This document shows positions 1 through 7,983 of a DNA stretch of 21,581 nucleotides, in pieces. The position numbers and the translations under genes are program-made. The DNA lies in contig DATDQA010000336.1 of assembly GCA_035292505.1 (NCBI GenBank), forward strand, positions 1 through 21,581, read 5' to 3'. Origin of the DNA: DATDQA01 sp035292505. Its GTDB lineage: Bacteria > Bacteroidota > Bacteroidia > Chitinophagales > Saprospiraceae. Position 1 is the stretch's first letter. Each line of letters opens with the position of its first letter. The notes under the pieces are model-generated. The model did no database searches and had not been told where the DNA came from. It was given only the letters and a program-made list of their open reading frames with translations.

Positions 1-357
1 TACGCTTTCCTCATAAAAGTGGTCAGACGGACAAAAGGCATTGGTCAGAAGATGCGACTCTTTCTGCAAAGCATAGCGAAGCTCAATGAGAGATTCAGTA
101 AGCAGGAGTTGATGCGCCTCATACAGCCTGAGAACAAAAAAGGCGAAATCCATTCGCAAACAAAACGGCGTGGCTGGAGGATTCTTTTGATCGGTATTCT
201 TCTGGCCAGCCTTGGCTTAGTACTCACCATGATGGCAATGGAAGACAACTGGACCACAGTGCAAAAGATCATGGGCGCTCTTGGAGTTTTGTCTCTTTCG
301 CTTATCAACGGTATTATCCGTCGCCGCCATACAACACAAAATGAATTGAACGCGTAA
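1..357 (+). CDS. Small membrane protein, 3' part only (5' end outside window)
   Basis: The frame is open from base 1 (TAC GCT TTC ...) to TAA at 355-357, so the gene probably enters from the left. A GTG at 19 and an ATG at 52 are possible internal starts, but nothing marks either. The visible part has a basic, amphipathic N-terminal stretch and then two hydrophobic segments, counted from the GTG at about residues 55-73 and 84-100, separated by a short acidic loop. It ends in an Arg-rich tail (RRR near the C-terminus). This fits a small inner-membrane protein or the C-terminal membrane end of a longer one. I do not recognise the family. An imperfect hairpin lies 19 nt downstream. Confidence that it is coding is moderate, based on the long open frame and the clean hydrophobic segments. 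Confidence 0.5.
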   Translation, partial: YAFLIKVVRRTKGIGQKMRLFLQSIAKLNERFSKQELMRLIQPENKKGEIHSQTKRRGWRILLIGILLASLGLVLTMMAMEDNWTTVQKIMGALGVLSLSLINGIIRRRHTTQNELNA

Positions 358-375
358 CTATCTGATTTGATGAAG

Positions 376-404
376 ATTGCATGCCTTTAGTTTGCGGATG
401 CAAT
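376..404. other. Weak inverted repeat after the first gene
   Basis: ATTGCAT (376-382) pairs with ATGCAAT (398-404) across a 15-nt loop. There is no T-tract, so a terminator function is only a guess. Confidence 0.25.
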
Positions 405-565
405 ACAATAGTCCCATTCAGTTTTTACATCAGGAGAACAATTCTTCCATGTTTTCCTGACTAAAGTCCATGAGACTGAACAGCACGTGCGTGCACTTTT
501 GCTTTGCAACTAACAGAACGTTTATTATCAATTTTTTTTGTCACAAATCTCATCCAATCATTGCT

Positions 566-1435
566 ATGAAAACTCAATTGTCTCATCGAATCGGAATGAA
601 CAGATTGTTATTACTAGGCTTCTGTGCTTCCATCCTCAGTAGCTGCTATACGGCACGCGTTTATGCACCACACCCACAAGTCATTCCGGGATTCACGGAG
701 AAAGGTCAGGGGCAACTCAGTGTCCATTCAGTAAACAACAGCGACAACAATGGAAATGCTCACTCTAACGAGATGACAGGGGTCAGTGTACAAGCTGCAT
801 ATGCGCCGCTGAAGCATGTAGGCCTTACACTTAACTATACAAGACTAAAAGAGAATGATCAATTCAGACAGTTCGAATTTGCGAGTGGATACTTTGGTGC
901 GCTATCAGAGAAGATCATCTTAGAGGCGTATGGTGGATTCGGAACGGGAAGTATGCGCAGTGGCAACGACTTCTCCTTCGGTGTATCCGATGAAGACAAT
1001 GACCCCTATACCTACGATTACAGGGACGTCTTTTCCTATGCATACGGCGATATGGACACCAAAAGATGGTTCATTCAACCCTCTATTACAGTAAAGCCTG
1101 TGAAGAACATGGCTTTTGCCTTTGGCTTGAAATATTCCCGCGTTGACTTTTACAACTTACGCATCGAAATGGGTGAAGCTCCAAGGGAAGGTTATGACGA
1201 TCACGTTGAAGATGTCAGGGATCAGATTGCACGCGCTGAAATGATAGAAAAGCACGGTGCATATACCATGATTGAGCCTTCAATTACACTCCGCTTCGGT
1301 ACAGAGCAATTTAAAGGTCAACTACAGATTGGATTTACAAGTACCGGGGATAAGACTCTCCGTGATGTTATCTATCATTCATATAGTTCGGTTGGCTTGA
1401 TGTACTCATTCCCGCGAAAAAAAAAGAAGTCATAG
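566..1435 (+). CDS. Outer-membrane beta-barrel lipoprotein, unknown function
   Basis: The protein has 289 residues from the ATG at 566. The frame is open upstream to an ATG at 470, but the extra 32 residues precede a complete signal peptide and look non-coding. A second ATG at 596 would also leave a full signal. The lipobox ILSSC gives lipidated Cys27 (Cys17 from the 596 start), followed by mature sequence. The body alternates polar and hydrophobic residues with many aromatic-Gly turns (for example YGGFGTGSM, FAFGLKYSRV, QLQIGFTSTG), as in Bacteroidota porin-like barrels of 8-10 strands. It ends in a basic tail rather than the usual aromatic residue. It is likely an outer-membrane protein with a lipid anchor; the substrate is unknown. 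It stops with TAG, but no repeat array follows. Confidence 0.75.
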   Translation: MKTQLSHRIGMNRLLLLGFCASILSSCYTARVYAPHPQVIPGFTEKGQGQLSVHSVNNSDNNGNAHSNEMTGVSVQAAYAPLKHVGLTLNYTRLKENDQFRQFEFASGYFGALSEKIILEAYGGFGTGSMRSGNDFSFGVSDEDNDPYTYDYRDVFSYAYGDMDTKRWFIQPSITVKPVKNMAFAFGLKYSRVDFYNLRIEMGEAPREGYDDHVEDVRDQIARAEMIEKHGAYTMIEPSITLRFGTEQFKGQLQIGFTSTGDKTLRDVIYHSYSSVGLMYSFPRKKKKS

Positions 1436-1600
1436 TTTTTTGAAAACCCGAATCTGCTTTCTTATATCCAGGTGTTAAAGTCAGAGACAAGGTGCTCCGT
1501 TAATACATCTATCCAAAGCAAGTTTCAATCGGGCTATTCTTTTCAATTCCGTAGCGTAAGAAATAATTTCTATTCCATTCATTCTTAAATCTTCCATGTT

Positions 1601-2299
1601 ATGAAAACACTTTCCCGTTGGGCATTCCATCACCCCTGGTCCGCACGCATCATGATTGTAGTTTGTCATTCCATCCTCATTTCAATTGCCATTGTCATTG
1701 GTATTTTACTCCAGGACGTAGGAATTCAGCTACCTGTGATTCTTCTGACATCCTTATCTATCACGTTCCTCGTATTCCTCCTGAAGTATCCGTCCAGGCA
1801 GAAACTGCCTTTTGCGATGTCTTACACTTATGCACGGGCAAAATTGTCAGATCTCGCATTGGTAGTGGGCGGCTTTTGCATGGTCATTTCACTCGCGAAC
1901 CAGGACATCCTGCCCGAGCCTCGTACAATGCCGGTACAAATGATGATCATACCTCTTGTGCATCAGATATCTCAACATAAAATATTGAAACATGAACGAA
2001 AGGAACTGCGGAAAGAATTGAAAAATCAAATACGTGAGTATGTGAACGATACCCGCAAAGGGCTTTCGGGCTGGGCGGCTATTCTGATTGCTCTGGGATT
2101 CGTGATTGCCTTCTTTATTTCAGTAGCACTCATTGCAGCCCTTTCATGCTCACTTTCCTGTTCAGGTTCCGGGCCATTGGCGGCAGCGACTCTTATCGGA
2201 GGAATCTGGCTTTCCATATATCTCCTCGTCATCGCCTTTAGATGGCTTAGTCGAAAGCGCAAAGAAAGAAAGGAAGAAGCGCTTCCAGAGAGTGCGTGA
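1601..2299 (+). CDS. Polytopic membrane protein, unknown function
   Basis: The product has 232 residues and starts at ATG 1601, after a 165-bp spacer. Hydrophobic segments lie at about 17-37, 43-62, 85-99, 158-181 and 194-216. A strongly charged stretch at about 124-155 (KHERKELRKELKNQIREY) probably forms a cytoplasmic helix between the two membrane halves. The motif SCSLSCSGSGP near 182-192 has a paired Cys arrangement that I associate loosely with small Bacteroidota membrane proteins of unknown function. The C-terminus is highly basic then acidic. I cannot assign a role. The neighbours are envelope proteins on the same strand, and the next gene starts 38 nt downstream, so co-transcription is plausible. 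Confidence 0.65.
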   Translation: MKTLSRWAFHHPWSARIMIVVCHSILISIAIVIGILLQDVGIQLPVILLTSLSITFLVFLLKYPSRQKLPFAMSYTYARAKLSDLALVVGGFCMVISLANQDILPEPRTMPVQMMIIPLVHQISQHKILKHERKELRKELKNQIREYVNDTRKGLSGWAAILIALGFVIAFFISVALIAALSCSLSCSGSGPLAAATLIGGIWLSIYLLVIAFRWLSRKRKERKEEALPESA

Positions 2300-2337
2300 T
2301 ATCTCCTTAAGAACATGTTTTACAAACTCATAAGAAT

Positions 2338-2934
2338 ATGAAATATCTTATCCGAAATACCCACCCGACTGTTGGCAAAACATTACACTCCTCTGCAAAT
2401 GGATGTATTCAGTGGATAGTGTTGTCCATACTAATATCATTCCTGAATTTGACGTACACTGTAGTTCTGTCGCAAAGCAAGACAGATTCTCTCTACAAAC
2501 GACCAGCGAATAGTTTTAACGTCAACTTGCTTGGCGATGCTTCTATAGTTTCCTGCAGTTATGAGAGACTCTTCTATACGAAATCAAATTTCTTCATTGC
2601 CGCCAAACTTGGAGTAGGATATAGCAAGGAGTTTCGTATTTGCTTTGGCCGTTGTACAACTCGTCCAAACACGTATCTGACTATTCCTCATCACCTGACA
2701 ATGAACCTGGGCAAGCGCACAAGCTTTCTTGAAATTGGTATCGGAGGCACCAAAGTCAGTTCCTTGACTTTCCGCAATTACCTGCTTTACCCGATTATCG
2801 GCTATCGATATCAACCAATACGTATAAATCAAGCGTCATTCAGAATCTCTATTCATGTTCCTGTCATTGGGCGGAATAAGGAAGAAGATGTCTTGTTTTC
2901 GCCATTTGGCTTTAATCTGGGAGTATGCTTTTAA
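2338..2934 (+). CDS. Secreted outer-membrane beta-barrel protein, unknown function
   Basis: The product has 198 residues. A hydrophobic stretch at about 24-46, ending near LSQS, looks like a signal peptide but is preceded by an unusually long polar N-terminus. GTG and TTG codons just before it (near 2420) could be the true start. After the signal come short alternating strands typical of a small barrel: NVNLLGDASIVSCSYERLF, FIAAKLGVGYS, TSFLEIGIGGT, YPIIGYRYQP, and a C-terminal strand ending in GVCF, with the terminal Phe expected for BAM-inserted barrels. The YER and GYRYQP signatures recur in small hypothetical barrels of Bacteroidota. The gene follows the upstream membrane protein by 38 nt and precedes another barrel gene by 98 nt. 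Confidence 0.65.
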   Translation: MKYLIRNTHPTVGKTLHSSANGCIQWIVLSILISFLNLTYTVVLSQSKTDSLYKRPANSFNVNLLGDASIVSCSYERLFYTKSNFFIAAKLGVGYSKEFRICFGRCTTRPNTYLTIPHHLTMNLGKRTSFLEIGIGGTKVSSLTFRNYLLYPIIGYRYQPIRINQASFRISIHVPVIGRNKEEDVLFSPFGFNLGVCF

Positions 2935-3032
2935 AACTGATAAAATCATCTCCCCAGAGTATTTAGAAAATCTTGAAAACAAGGCAATACCGAAAAGGCT
3001 TACACGTAAACTAAACTTAAAAACTAAATACA

Positions 3033-3881
3033 ATGAAAAATGCAATGCTCTTTGCCGTCCTTGCAATATCCGTCGATGGTTTTGCACAAAATAAGGGACC
3101 TATAACCGGGGTGCAACTTCCTTCATCACGTTCAATCCGAAATGTTCAGCTTAAAACAGAGGATGAAAGACAGATGACATCAGGTATTTATTCCAATAAG
3201 AATCCCGGTCAAATTGACAAAGACCGAACTCAAGAAAAGAAATGGAGTTTTTCCTTATTCGGTGGGTTTTCATTTATGGGTAGTGGAGCAGATATCAAAC
3301 GCCATATGCGGAAATCAGGGTTGGACGATATCAAACCTGGTCATCAAAGTTGGTTCGGGTACGTCCATTCTAAAGATTATCCAATAAATAAGATCGGAGT
3401 GGTATGGAATTTTGAAACCAGATACAATGTATCAAAGAAAAGCGCTCTCAATTTTACTGCGGGAAAAATCAACCATTCTTCTGTGGAAGGTTATAACCAT
3501 TGGGAAAATTATCTCCGAATTAAAAATGATCTATGGGCTGCGTCTTGCAATTATGTGTGGAGAATAGGTAAGCACAATGATGGCTTTAGTCTGGGACCTG
3601 TGATCGCAAGACACAAAATACATGCTGATAGCCCATATCCTTTCCAGGTTAATTCTTCCACCTCTTCCACCATAAAAGCGGGATTTAACCTGGGATATGC
3701 CCGTTCGCTTATTCAAAACGAGAATTGGTTTCTGACTTTTAAAGCAAACTATACCTGATTGCCAGATATAAAAATAGGACCCTATACAAGCGAGTCACGA
3801 GAGCATATCTCTGTATTTAAAGAAACACATCTGCGTCTTTCGACATTAAACTTTGGAATCGCTACTGGATGGCGGTGGTGA
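3033..3881 (+). pseudogene. Secreted beta-barrel protein with an in-frame TGA at codon 242
   Basis: The frame starts at ATG 3033 with a short signal peptide (cleavage likely after FAQ or GFA). It runs for 241 codons of barrel-like strands (WSFSLFGGFSFMG, LNFTAGKINHSS, FLTFKANYT) and hits TGA at 3756-3758. The same frame then stays open for 40 more codons, beginning LPDIKIGPYTS, and closes at TGA 3879-3881 with GIATGWRW. That tail looks like the last two strands of the same barrel with the C-terminal aromatic residue that outer-membrane insertion needs. Reading the TGA as TGG (Trp) gives one intact 282-residue protein (ANYT-W-LPDI). A nonsense mutation, a polymorphism or a base-call error explains this best. 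Other genes here end in TGA, so a changed genetic code is unlikely. Confidence 0.7.
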
Positions 3882-4087
3882 ACCCATTCGTTACAGATCT
3901 GGAAAAATGAGGCGCGAAGGCACAACCAAATGAGTGATGAAATTTAAGATTTGTTAAAATGGAATAACAATGGTTTAGTACAGTTCAGACTCAAGCTGGT
4001 TACTTTTAGAAGATTCTGTGATTAAGTGACAGTAGCGGTGTACGCGACTGAGATAAAGTGTAATGTTCATTTCAACCAATAACGGCG

Positions 4088-5395
4088 ATGAAGGGAATAC
4101 CCGAAATACGATTTAAAAGTTTATTGCCAGATCACCTGCGCCATGACTTTATGGTGCAGATGGACAACAAGTCCATTGATCGGATTCAGATCATCTCCTG
4201 GCTGGCCTTTCTCATGTATTCTTCATTGTTATTTCTCGATTATAGGCGTTCTCAGGATGGATTGTTTCAGGAAAATCCTATTAATAGGACGTTATTCTGT
4301 TTACATCTGAGCGGTCTGGCATACCTGATTCCCGCACTTGCGACGACATTAGCTAAGGATAAAGTCAAAGCCACCAGGCTTTCCCGTGGTGTCATCTTCT
4401 GGCTTACGTTTGCGTTTATGACTGGTAACCTGTTAGGACAATCGTATTATTCATACCACTTGTATCTCAGTCTCTCGCTCTATATGATTTATGTCCTTGT
4501 CACCAATTGGACATTCACAATGAATCATCCACAACGGATGTTTTTCAACCTGGGAAGTTTCCTGGTGATGATCGTCGGGATTAACATTGGAGAAGCAGCA
4601 AACAATGTGCGCGGATTGGTCAGCATCTATGAAGGGCTTTTCTTTACAATCATTGCTTTCCTGTTTGGAACCTTCGATTATAACCTGCGAGCGGCGAAAT
4701 TTCTTGAAGAACAGGAGCTCAAAACAAGAACAGCCGAATTAAATGCCGAAAAGAAAAAGTCTGATGCGCTTCTGCTCAATATACTTCCTGAAGCGGCAGC
4801 TGAAGAACTCAAGCGATATGGCAAGACGACTCCTCAACGCTTTGAACTTGTCACAGTCATGTTCACAGATTTCCTGGACTTTACACGCATCTCCTCAGAA
4901 ATGAACCCTACAGCTCTTGTCGATGAACTGGGGACCTATTTCGCAGAATTTGACAGGATCGCAGATAAACACGGATTGGAAAAAATTAAAACAATAGGTG
5001 ACTCTTACATGTGCGCAGGAGGTATGTCAGAACGAGATGCCGACCATGTCATTCATATGATCAGAGCAGCTTTGGAGATTCGCGATTATATGATTCAGGT
5101 AATGCATGAGAAGGATCACATGGGCATACCGCACTTCGCCATACGTATTGGTATTCATACCGGACCTGTGGTTGCTGGTGTCGTAGGTCTTAAGAAATTC
5201 GCATATGACATCTGGGGTGACACTGTCAATACCGCATCAAGAATGGAATTACACTGCGAGCCCTGGAAGATAAATATATCCCAGGATACGCTTTCATATC
5301 TTGGCGATCATGTAGAGTATTCCCATAGGGGGAAGATCGAAGTGAAAAGCAAGGGGCAAATCGATATGTACTATGTGATTTCAATCCGAAGCTAA
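4088..5395 (+). CDS. Membrane-bound class III adenylate cyclase
   Basis: The 435-residue protein makes cAMP from ATP. The N-terminus has about six membrane helices (roughly 33-52, 69-89, 100-120, 124-144, 151-169, 177-197). A charged coiled-coil linker (200-245) follows, with LLLNILPEAAAEEL, the usual signature just before class III cyclase domains. The catalytic domain spans about 252-435. Metal Asp residues are D261 (FTDF) and D305 (IGDSY). The ATP-selecting pair is Lys299 (LEKIK) and Asp374 (YDIWG), which points to ATP rather than GTP. The transition-state residues N381 and R385 (VNTASR) are present, so the enzyme should be active as a homodimer. The membrane part may sense a ligand, but I do not recognise a named sensor domain. 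The next gene, a secreted barrel, begins 69 nt downstream and may be co-transcribed. Confidence 0.93.
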   Translation: MKGIPEIRFKSLLPDHLRHDFMVQMDNKSIDRIQIISWLAFLMYSSLLFLDYRRSQDGLFQENPINRTLFCLHLSGLAYLIPALATTLAKDKVKATRLSRGVIFWLTFAFMTGNLLGQSYYSYHLYLSLSLYMIYVLVTNWTFTMNHPQRMFFNLGSFLVMIVGINIGEAANNVRGLVSIYEGLFFTIIAFLFGTFDYNLRAAKFLEEQELKTRTAELNAEKKKSDALLLNILPEAAAEELKRYGKTTPQRFELVTVMFTDFLDFTRISSEMNPTALVDELGTYFAEFDRIADKHGLEKIKTIGDSYMCAGGMSERDADHVIHMIRAALEIRDYMIQVMHEKDHMGIPHFAIRIGIHTGPVVAGVVGLKKFAYDIWGDTVNTASRMELHCEPWKINISQDTLSYLGDHVEYSHRGKIEVKSKGQIDMYYVISIRS

Positions 5396-5464
5396 AGCAT
5401 TGTTGACACAGTGAATGATTCATCAAACAATAGTTCAACGAGCTCTTTCAGACAAAATGATAGA

Positions 5465-6361
5465 ATGAAAACTTACCAACTTTTTTTTCTGTCAGCTGCA
5501 ATCCTACTCAGATTTACATGTGCCTGTGTCGCTCAACCATTCACCGATATTGCTTCACTGAATTACCAATATCATCTACCCACAAAATATCAGGAACCAC
5601 AAACCGCACAGAATCGCAATCTCTACTTCAAATCTGCCGAATTGCTGCTACCGCTGTCGCTTGGAAATGGCAGTTATATCCTCGCAGGCGGTCAATACTC
5701 CCGTATTGATTTCGGCTTCGATGTGGGTCTGAGATTGAGCCAGGGATTTAACGTGGCAGAAGGACGAGTCGGCTGTTTATACCAATGGAAAAACCAAAAA
5801 GATAAAACCCTCTTTCTACTTATCCCAAAATGGGCCGGCGAAGAAAAGGCCTTTGCATCAGAGTATTTTCAATTGGGAGGTGTATTTCTTCACACACATC
5901 AATTGAGTCCAGACTTTTCGTACAAGTTCGGGCTCTATTACAACCGCGAGTTTTTTGGAAATTTCTTCATGCCTCTCGTTGGACTCGAGTGGCAAATCAA
6001 TGAAAACCTTTGGCTCTATGGTACTCTGCCAGGGAATCTCCAATTGCACAAAGTCCTGAAGCCTTCGCTTGCCGTTTCATTGAGTTACGTATCTCCGAGT
6101 GGCTCGCTGCTCTTAGAAAATGGCAGCGACTATATCCGCATCGGAAAAAGTTTTCCACCGAATGCTGTCGTGAGTGCAGACTTGCATTGGACAATCTTCT
6201 CCCCTGTTGTATTGAAAGCTTCTGTAGGTCATAGTCTCTGGAGAAGTTATGGACAGTATAATGCCGCAAATGAACAATATGAATCAGGAGAGTATGCAGA
6301 TTACAAGGATGGCTTTGTACTAAAGGCAAGCATTGTCTTTCGGGTGCTGGAAAAATCTTAA
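5465..6361 (+). CDS. Secreted outer-membrane beta-barrel protein (possibly DUF6268-like)
   Basis: I take the start at ATG 5465 (298 residues), because it begins a normal signal peptide (MKTYQLFFLSAAILL..., cleavage likely after CVAQ). An in-frame ATG at 5411 would add 18 Ser/Asn-rich residues before it. The mature protein is a repeat of amphipathic strands (YILAGGQYSRIDFGFDV, FSYKFGLYYNREFFG, LWLYGTLPGNLQL, VSADLHWTIFSPVVLKASVGHS) and ends in a strand, FVLKASIVFRVLEKS. This resembles single-domain barrels annotated as DUF6268 in Bacteroidota, but I could not check. Its stop codon TAA (6359-6361) overlaps the stop of the converging minus-strand gene in the sequence TTAA, leaving no room for a dedicated terminator. 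Confidence 0.75.
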   Translation: MKTYQLFFLSAAILLRFTCACVAQPFTDIASLNYQYHLPTKYQEPQTAQNRNLYFKSAELLLPLSLGNGSYILAGGQYSRIDFGFDVGLRLSQGFNVAEGRVGCLYQWKNQKDKTLFLLIPKWAGEEKAFASEYFQLGGVFLHTHQLSPDFSYKFGLYYNREFFGNFFMPLVGLEWQINENLWLYGTLPGNLQLHKVLKPSLAVSLSYVSPSGSLLLENGSDYIRIGKSFPPNAVVSADLHWTIFSPVVLKASVGHSLWRSYGQYNAANEQYESGEYADYKDGFVLKASIVFRVLEKS

Positions 6362-6954
6362 GAACCCGAGATCGCCTTCCACGTCTCATACAACTTCTCT
6401 TGCTCTGGTCTATCAGTAGGCATCTCCTGCAATGGCAGACAGGGCTTTAAATATTGATGGCAATCTGCTGGAAGCGATTGGTATAGCCTTGTACCTTTCG
6501 TCTTCCATGCAATCATTTCATCCGATACCTCGCGAACAACCCTAGCGGGATTACCGATTACGAGACTACGCGGAGGTATCTTCTCCCCTTCTTTTACAAA
6601 GGTCATAGCTCCAATGATGGATTCATCACCAACCACGACATGATCCATGATCACAGAATTCATACCTACCAGGACATTTTTTCCAATCTCTGCACCATGG
6701 ATAATTGCCCCATGCCCGATATGCGCTGACTCACGCAGTATTACGACAATACCCGGGAACATGTGTATTGTACAGTTCTCCTGCACATTGCATCCATCTT
6801 CAATCACGATACCTCCCCAATCACCACGGATCGCAGCTCCAGGACCGATGTACACATTTTTTCCGATGATCACATTCCCTGTCACAGCAGCAAGTGGATG
6901 CACGAATGCTGTTGGATGAACTACTGGTATAAATCCTTTGAATGAATAAATCAT
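6358..6954 (-). CDS. Gamma-carbonic-anhydrase / PaaY-CaiE-like hexapeptide-repeat protein
   Basis: This left-handed beta-helix protein has 198 residues from the ATG at 6954; an in-frame ATG at 6984 lies inside a repeat array and is less likely. It starts PVVHPTAFVHP, a classic PaaY/CaiE opening. Hexapeptide turns follow (VIIGKNVYIGPGAAIRGDWG, VLVGMNSVIM, IIGAMTFVKEG). Three metal-ligand histidines, H64 (TIHMFPG), H81 and H86 (HIGHGAIIHG), have the 17- and 5-residue spacing of the YrdA/PaaY branch. Arg43, Asp45 and Gln58 match the conserved active-site residues of the family. Members bind Zn or similar metals as trimers; PaaY is a thioesterase in phenylacetate catabolism, others hydrate CO2. 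No phenylacetate genes are nearby, so the reaction is undecided. The leader directly before the ATG is a heptamer array. Confidence 0.88.
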   Translation of the reverse strand: MIYSFKGFIPVVHPTAFVHPLAAVTGNVIIGKNVYIGPGAAIRGDWGGIVIEDGCNVQENCTIHMFPGIVVILRESAHIGHGAIIHGAEIGKNVLVGMNSVIMDHVVVGDESIIGAMTFVKEGEKIPPRSLVIGNPARVVREVSDEMIAWKTKGTRLYQSLPADCHQYLKPCLPLQEMPTDRPEQEKLYETWKAISGS

Positions 6955-6996
6955 GCTTTTCGCTTTTCGCTGTTCGCTTTTCACTGTTTGCTTTTG
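6955..6996. repeat. Heptamer tandem array GCTTTTC-type, touching a start codon
   Basis: Six heptamers run in perfect register: GCTTTTC, GCTTTTC, GCTGTTC, GCTTTTC, ACTGTTT, GCTTTTG. The first base follows the CAT start codon (6952-6954) of the minus-strand PaaY-like gene, so the array is that gene's immediate leader. It is the distal module of the repeats that fill the spacer from the Bax-like gene. The GCTGTTC variant recurs in the exbB-exbD spacer. Confidence 0.8.
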
Positions 6997-7034
6997 TGCT
7001 CTTCATGCTTCCGCCCACAGCGTAAACTTTCACC

Positions 7035-7098
7035 ATTCTGCCCTTCTGCCAATCCGCCTTTCCGCTCTTCTGCCTTTCTGCTATTCTGCCCTTCCACC
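7035..7098. repeat. Octamer tandem array NTTCTGCC, after the Bax-like gene stop
   Basis: Eight octamers run in register: ATTCTGCC, CTTCTGCC, AATCCGCC, TTTCCGCT, CTTCTGCC, TTTCTGCT, ATTCTGCC, CTTCCACC. The array ends 4 nt before the stop complement (CTA, 7103-7105) of the minus-strand Bax-like gene. On the coding strand it is purine-rich (GGCAGAAN). Between this and the heptamers lies 38 bp (6997-7034) of related but irregular sequence. Confidence 0.8.
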
Positions 7099-7102
7099 TT
7101 TT

Positions 7103-7849
7103 CTAGTTACGAAGCTTAGTCAGAAGCCGCAGAAACTCAATATAAATCCAGACGAGTGTAATCAACAACGCCATCCCCGCAAACCATTCCATGTATCGGG
7201 GAGCGCGATATTCTTCCGCCTTTTCAAACATATCAAAATCCAGAAGAAGATTCAGCGAAGCAATGCCAAGGACAGCCACACTAAATAAAATCCCAAAGGT
7301 TCCTCCTTCATGAATGTACGGAATGTGTATGCCGAACATGCCGAGTATCCAACTCAACAGATAAATCAGGAAGATGCCTCCAGTCGCCATGATGAGGCCA
7401 AGTCTGAATTTATTCGTCACCGGAATGATGCGGGTCTTGTAAATGACAAGCATTACAAAAAATACAAGTAACGTCAGTGATACTGCCTGGAGAATAATAC
7501 CACCTGCCAGAGAAGCATACATTGCAGAAATTCCTCCCACAAAGAAGCCTTCAAGGATTGCATACAACGGAGCAAGGATAGGTGACCATGCCTTCCTGAA
7601 GACTGAGATCACTACCACGATCAATCCTCCGATCGCCCCACCCCAAACAAGTATCGGGCTTGGAAACCTGTATCCGACCACTGCCGTAAAGAGAAGTAAT
7701 CCGAGTAGAACGAATGTCTTATTGATCGCACTCTGTGTCGTAAAAGTCCTCAGGTTTTCACCAACATAGGCGGTACTTTCCTGCGCGAGTGATTTTTCAT
7801 TCAGCACAGGGTTTGACGAATGCGAAAAACGCTCAAATCGATTTGACAT
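7103..7849 (-). CDS. Bax inhibitor-1/YccA-like integral membrane protein (BaxI_1 type)
   Basis: The product has 248 residues and seven predicted membrane helices (about 45-60, 65-83, 93-110, 116-136, 150-172, 184-204, 222-242) after a polar N-terminus of about 40 residues. APLYAILEGFFVGGIS near 93-108 and the last loop LLLDFDMFEKAEEYR with acidic residues match the bacterial Bax1-I branch that is often annotated BaxI_1 (Pfam PF12811). The wider BI-1 superfamily includes proton-sensitive calcium leak channels with paired Asp residues; the role of the bacterial BaxI_1 branch is not established. The gene sits between an M48 protease upstream and a hexapeptide protein downstream, all on the minus strand. 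Both spacers are tandem repeats. It ends with TAG. The start is ATG 7849, with an 11-bp repeat array beginning 3 nt upstream. Confidence 0.88.
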   Translation of the reverse strand: MSNRFERFSHSSNPVLNEKSLAQESTAYVGENLRTFTTQSAINKTFVLLGLLLFTAVVGYRFPSPILVWGGAIGGLIVVVISVFRKAWSPILAPLYAILEGFFVGGISAMYASLAGGIILQAVSLTLLVFFVMLVIYKTRIIPVTNKFRLGLIMATGGIFLIYLLSWILGMFGIHIPYIHEGGTFGILFSVAVLGIASLNLLLDFDMFEKAEEYRAPRYMEWFAGMALLITLVWIYIEFLRLLTKLRN

Positions 7850-7852
7850 ATT

Positions 7853-7929
7853 TGTAAGTTGCTGTTAAGTTGCTTGTAAGTTGCTGTTAAGTTGCTGTTA
7901 AGTTGCTTGTAAGTTACTTGTAAGTTGCT
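7853..7929. repeat. 11-bp tandem array (TGTAAGTTGCT / GTTAAGTTGCT)
   Basis: Seven 11-bp units run in register from 7853 to 7929. They alternate between TGTAAGTTGCT and GTTAAGTTGCT, and one has TTACT. The array begins 3 nt upstream of the start codon of the Bax-like gene (minus strand) and continues into a hexamer array. Confidence 0.85.
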
Positions 7930-7932
7930 TGA

Positions 7933-7980
7933 TTGCACTTGCACTTGAACTTGCTCTTGCGTTTGTATTTGCATTTGTGT
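7933..7980. repeat. Hexamer tandem array TTGNNY, after the M48 protease stop
   Basis: Eight hexamers run in register: TTGCAC, TTGCAC, TTGAAC, TTGCTC, TTGCGT, TTGTAT, TTGCAT, TTGTGT. The array ends 3 nt before the stop complement (CTA, 7984-7986) of the minus-strand M48 gene. With the neighbouring 11-mers it fills nearly the whole 134-bp spacer. Confidence 0.8.
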
Positions 7981-7983
7981 TTT

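Noticed and set aside
3756..3758. TGA read as tryptophan by a changed genetic code
   Set aside because: Several other genes in the window (for example 2299, 9965, 10849) end at TGA where their proteins are complete, so TGA is a normal stop here.
5997..6389. Minus-strand frame opposite the second half of the barrel gene
   Set aside because: It has no recognisable features, and the plus-strand gene has a signal peptide and barrel strands.
6953..7288. Plus-strand frame starting MLFAFRCSLF that resembles a signal peptide
   Set aside because: It is translated from the heptamer and octamer arrays and then reads antisense through the Bax-like gene.
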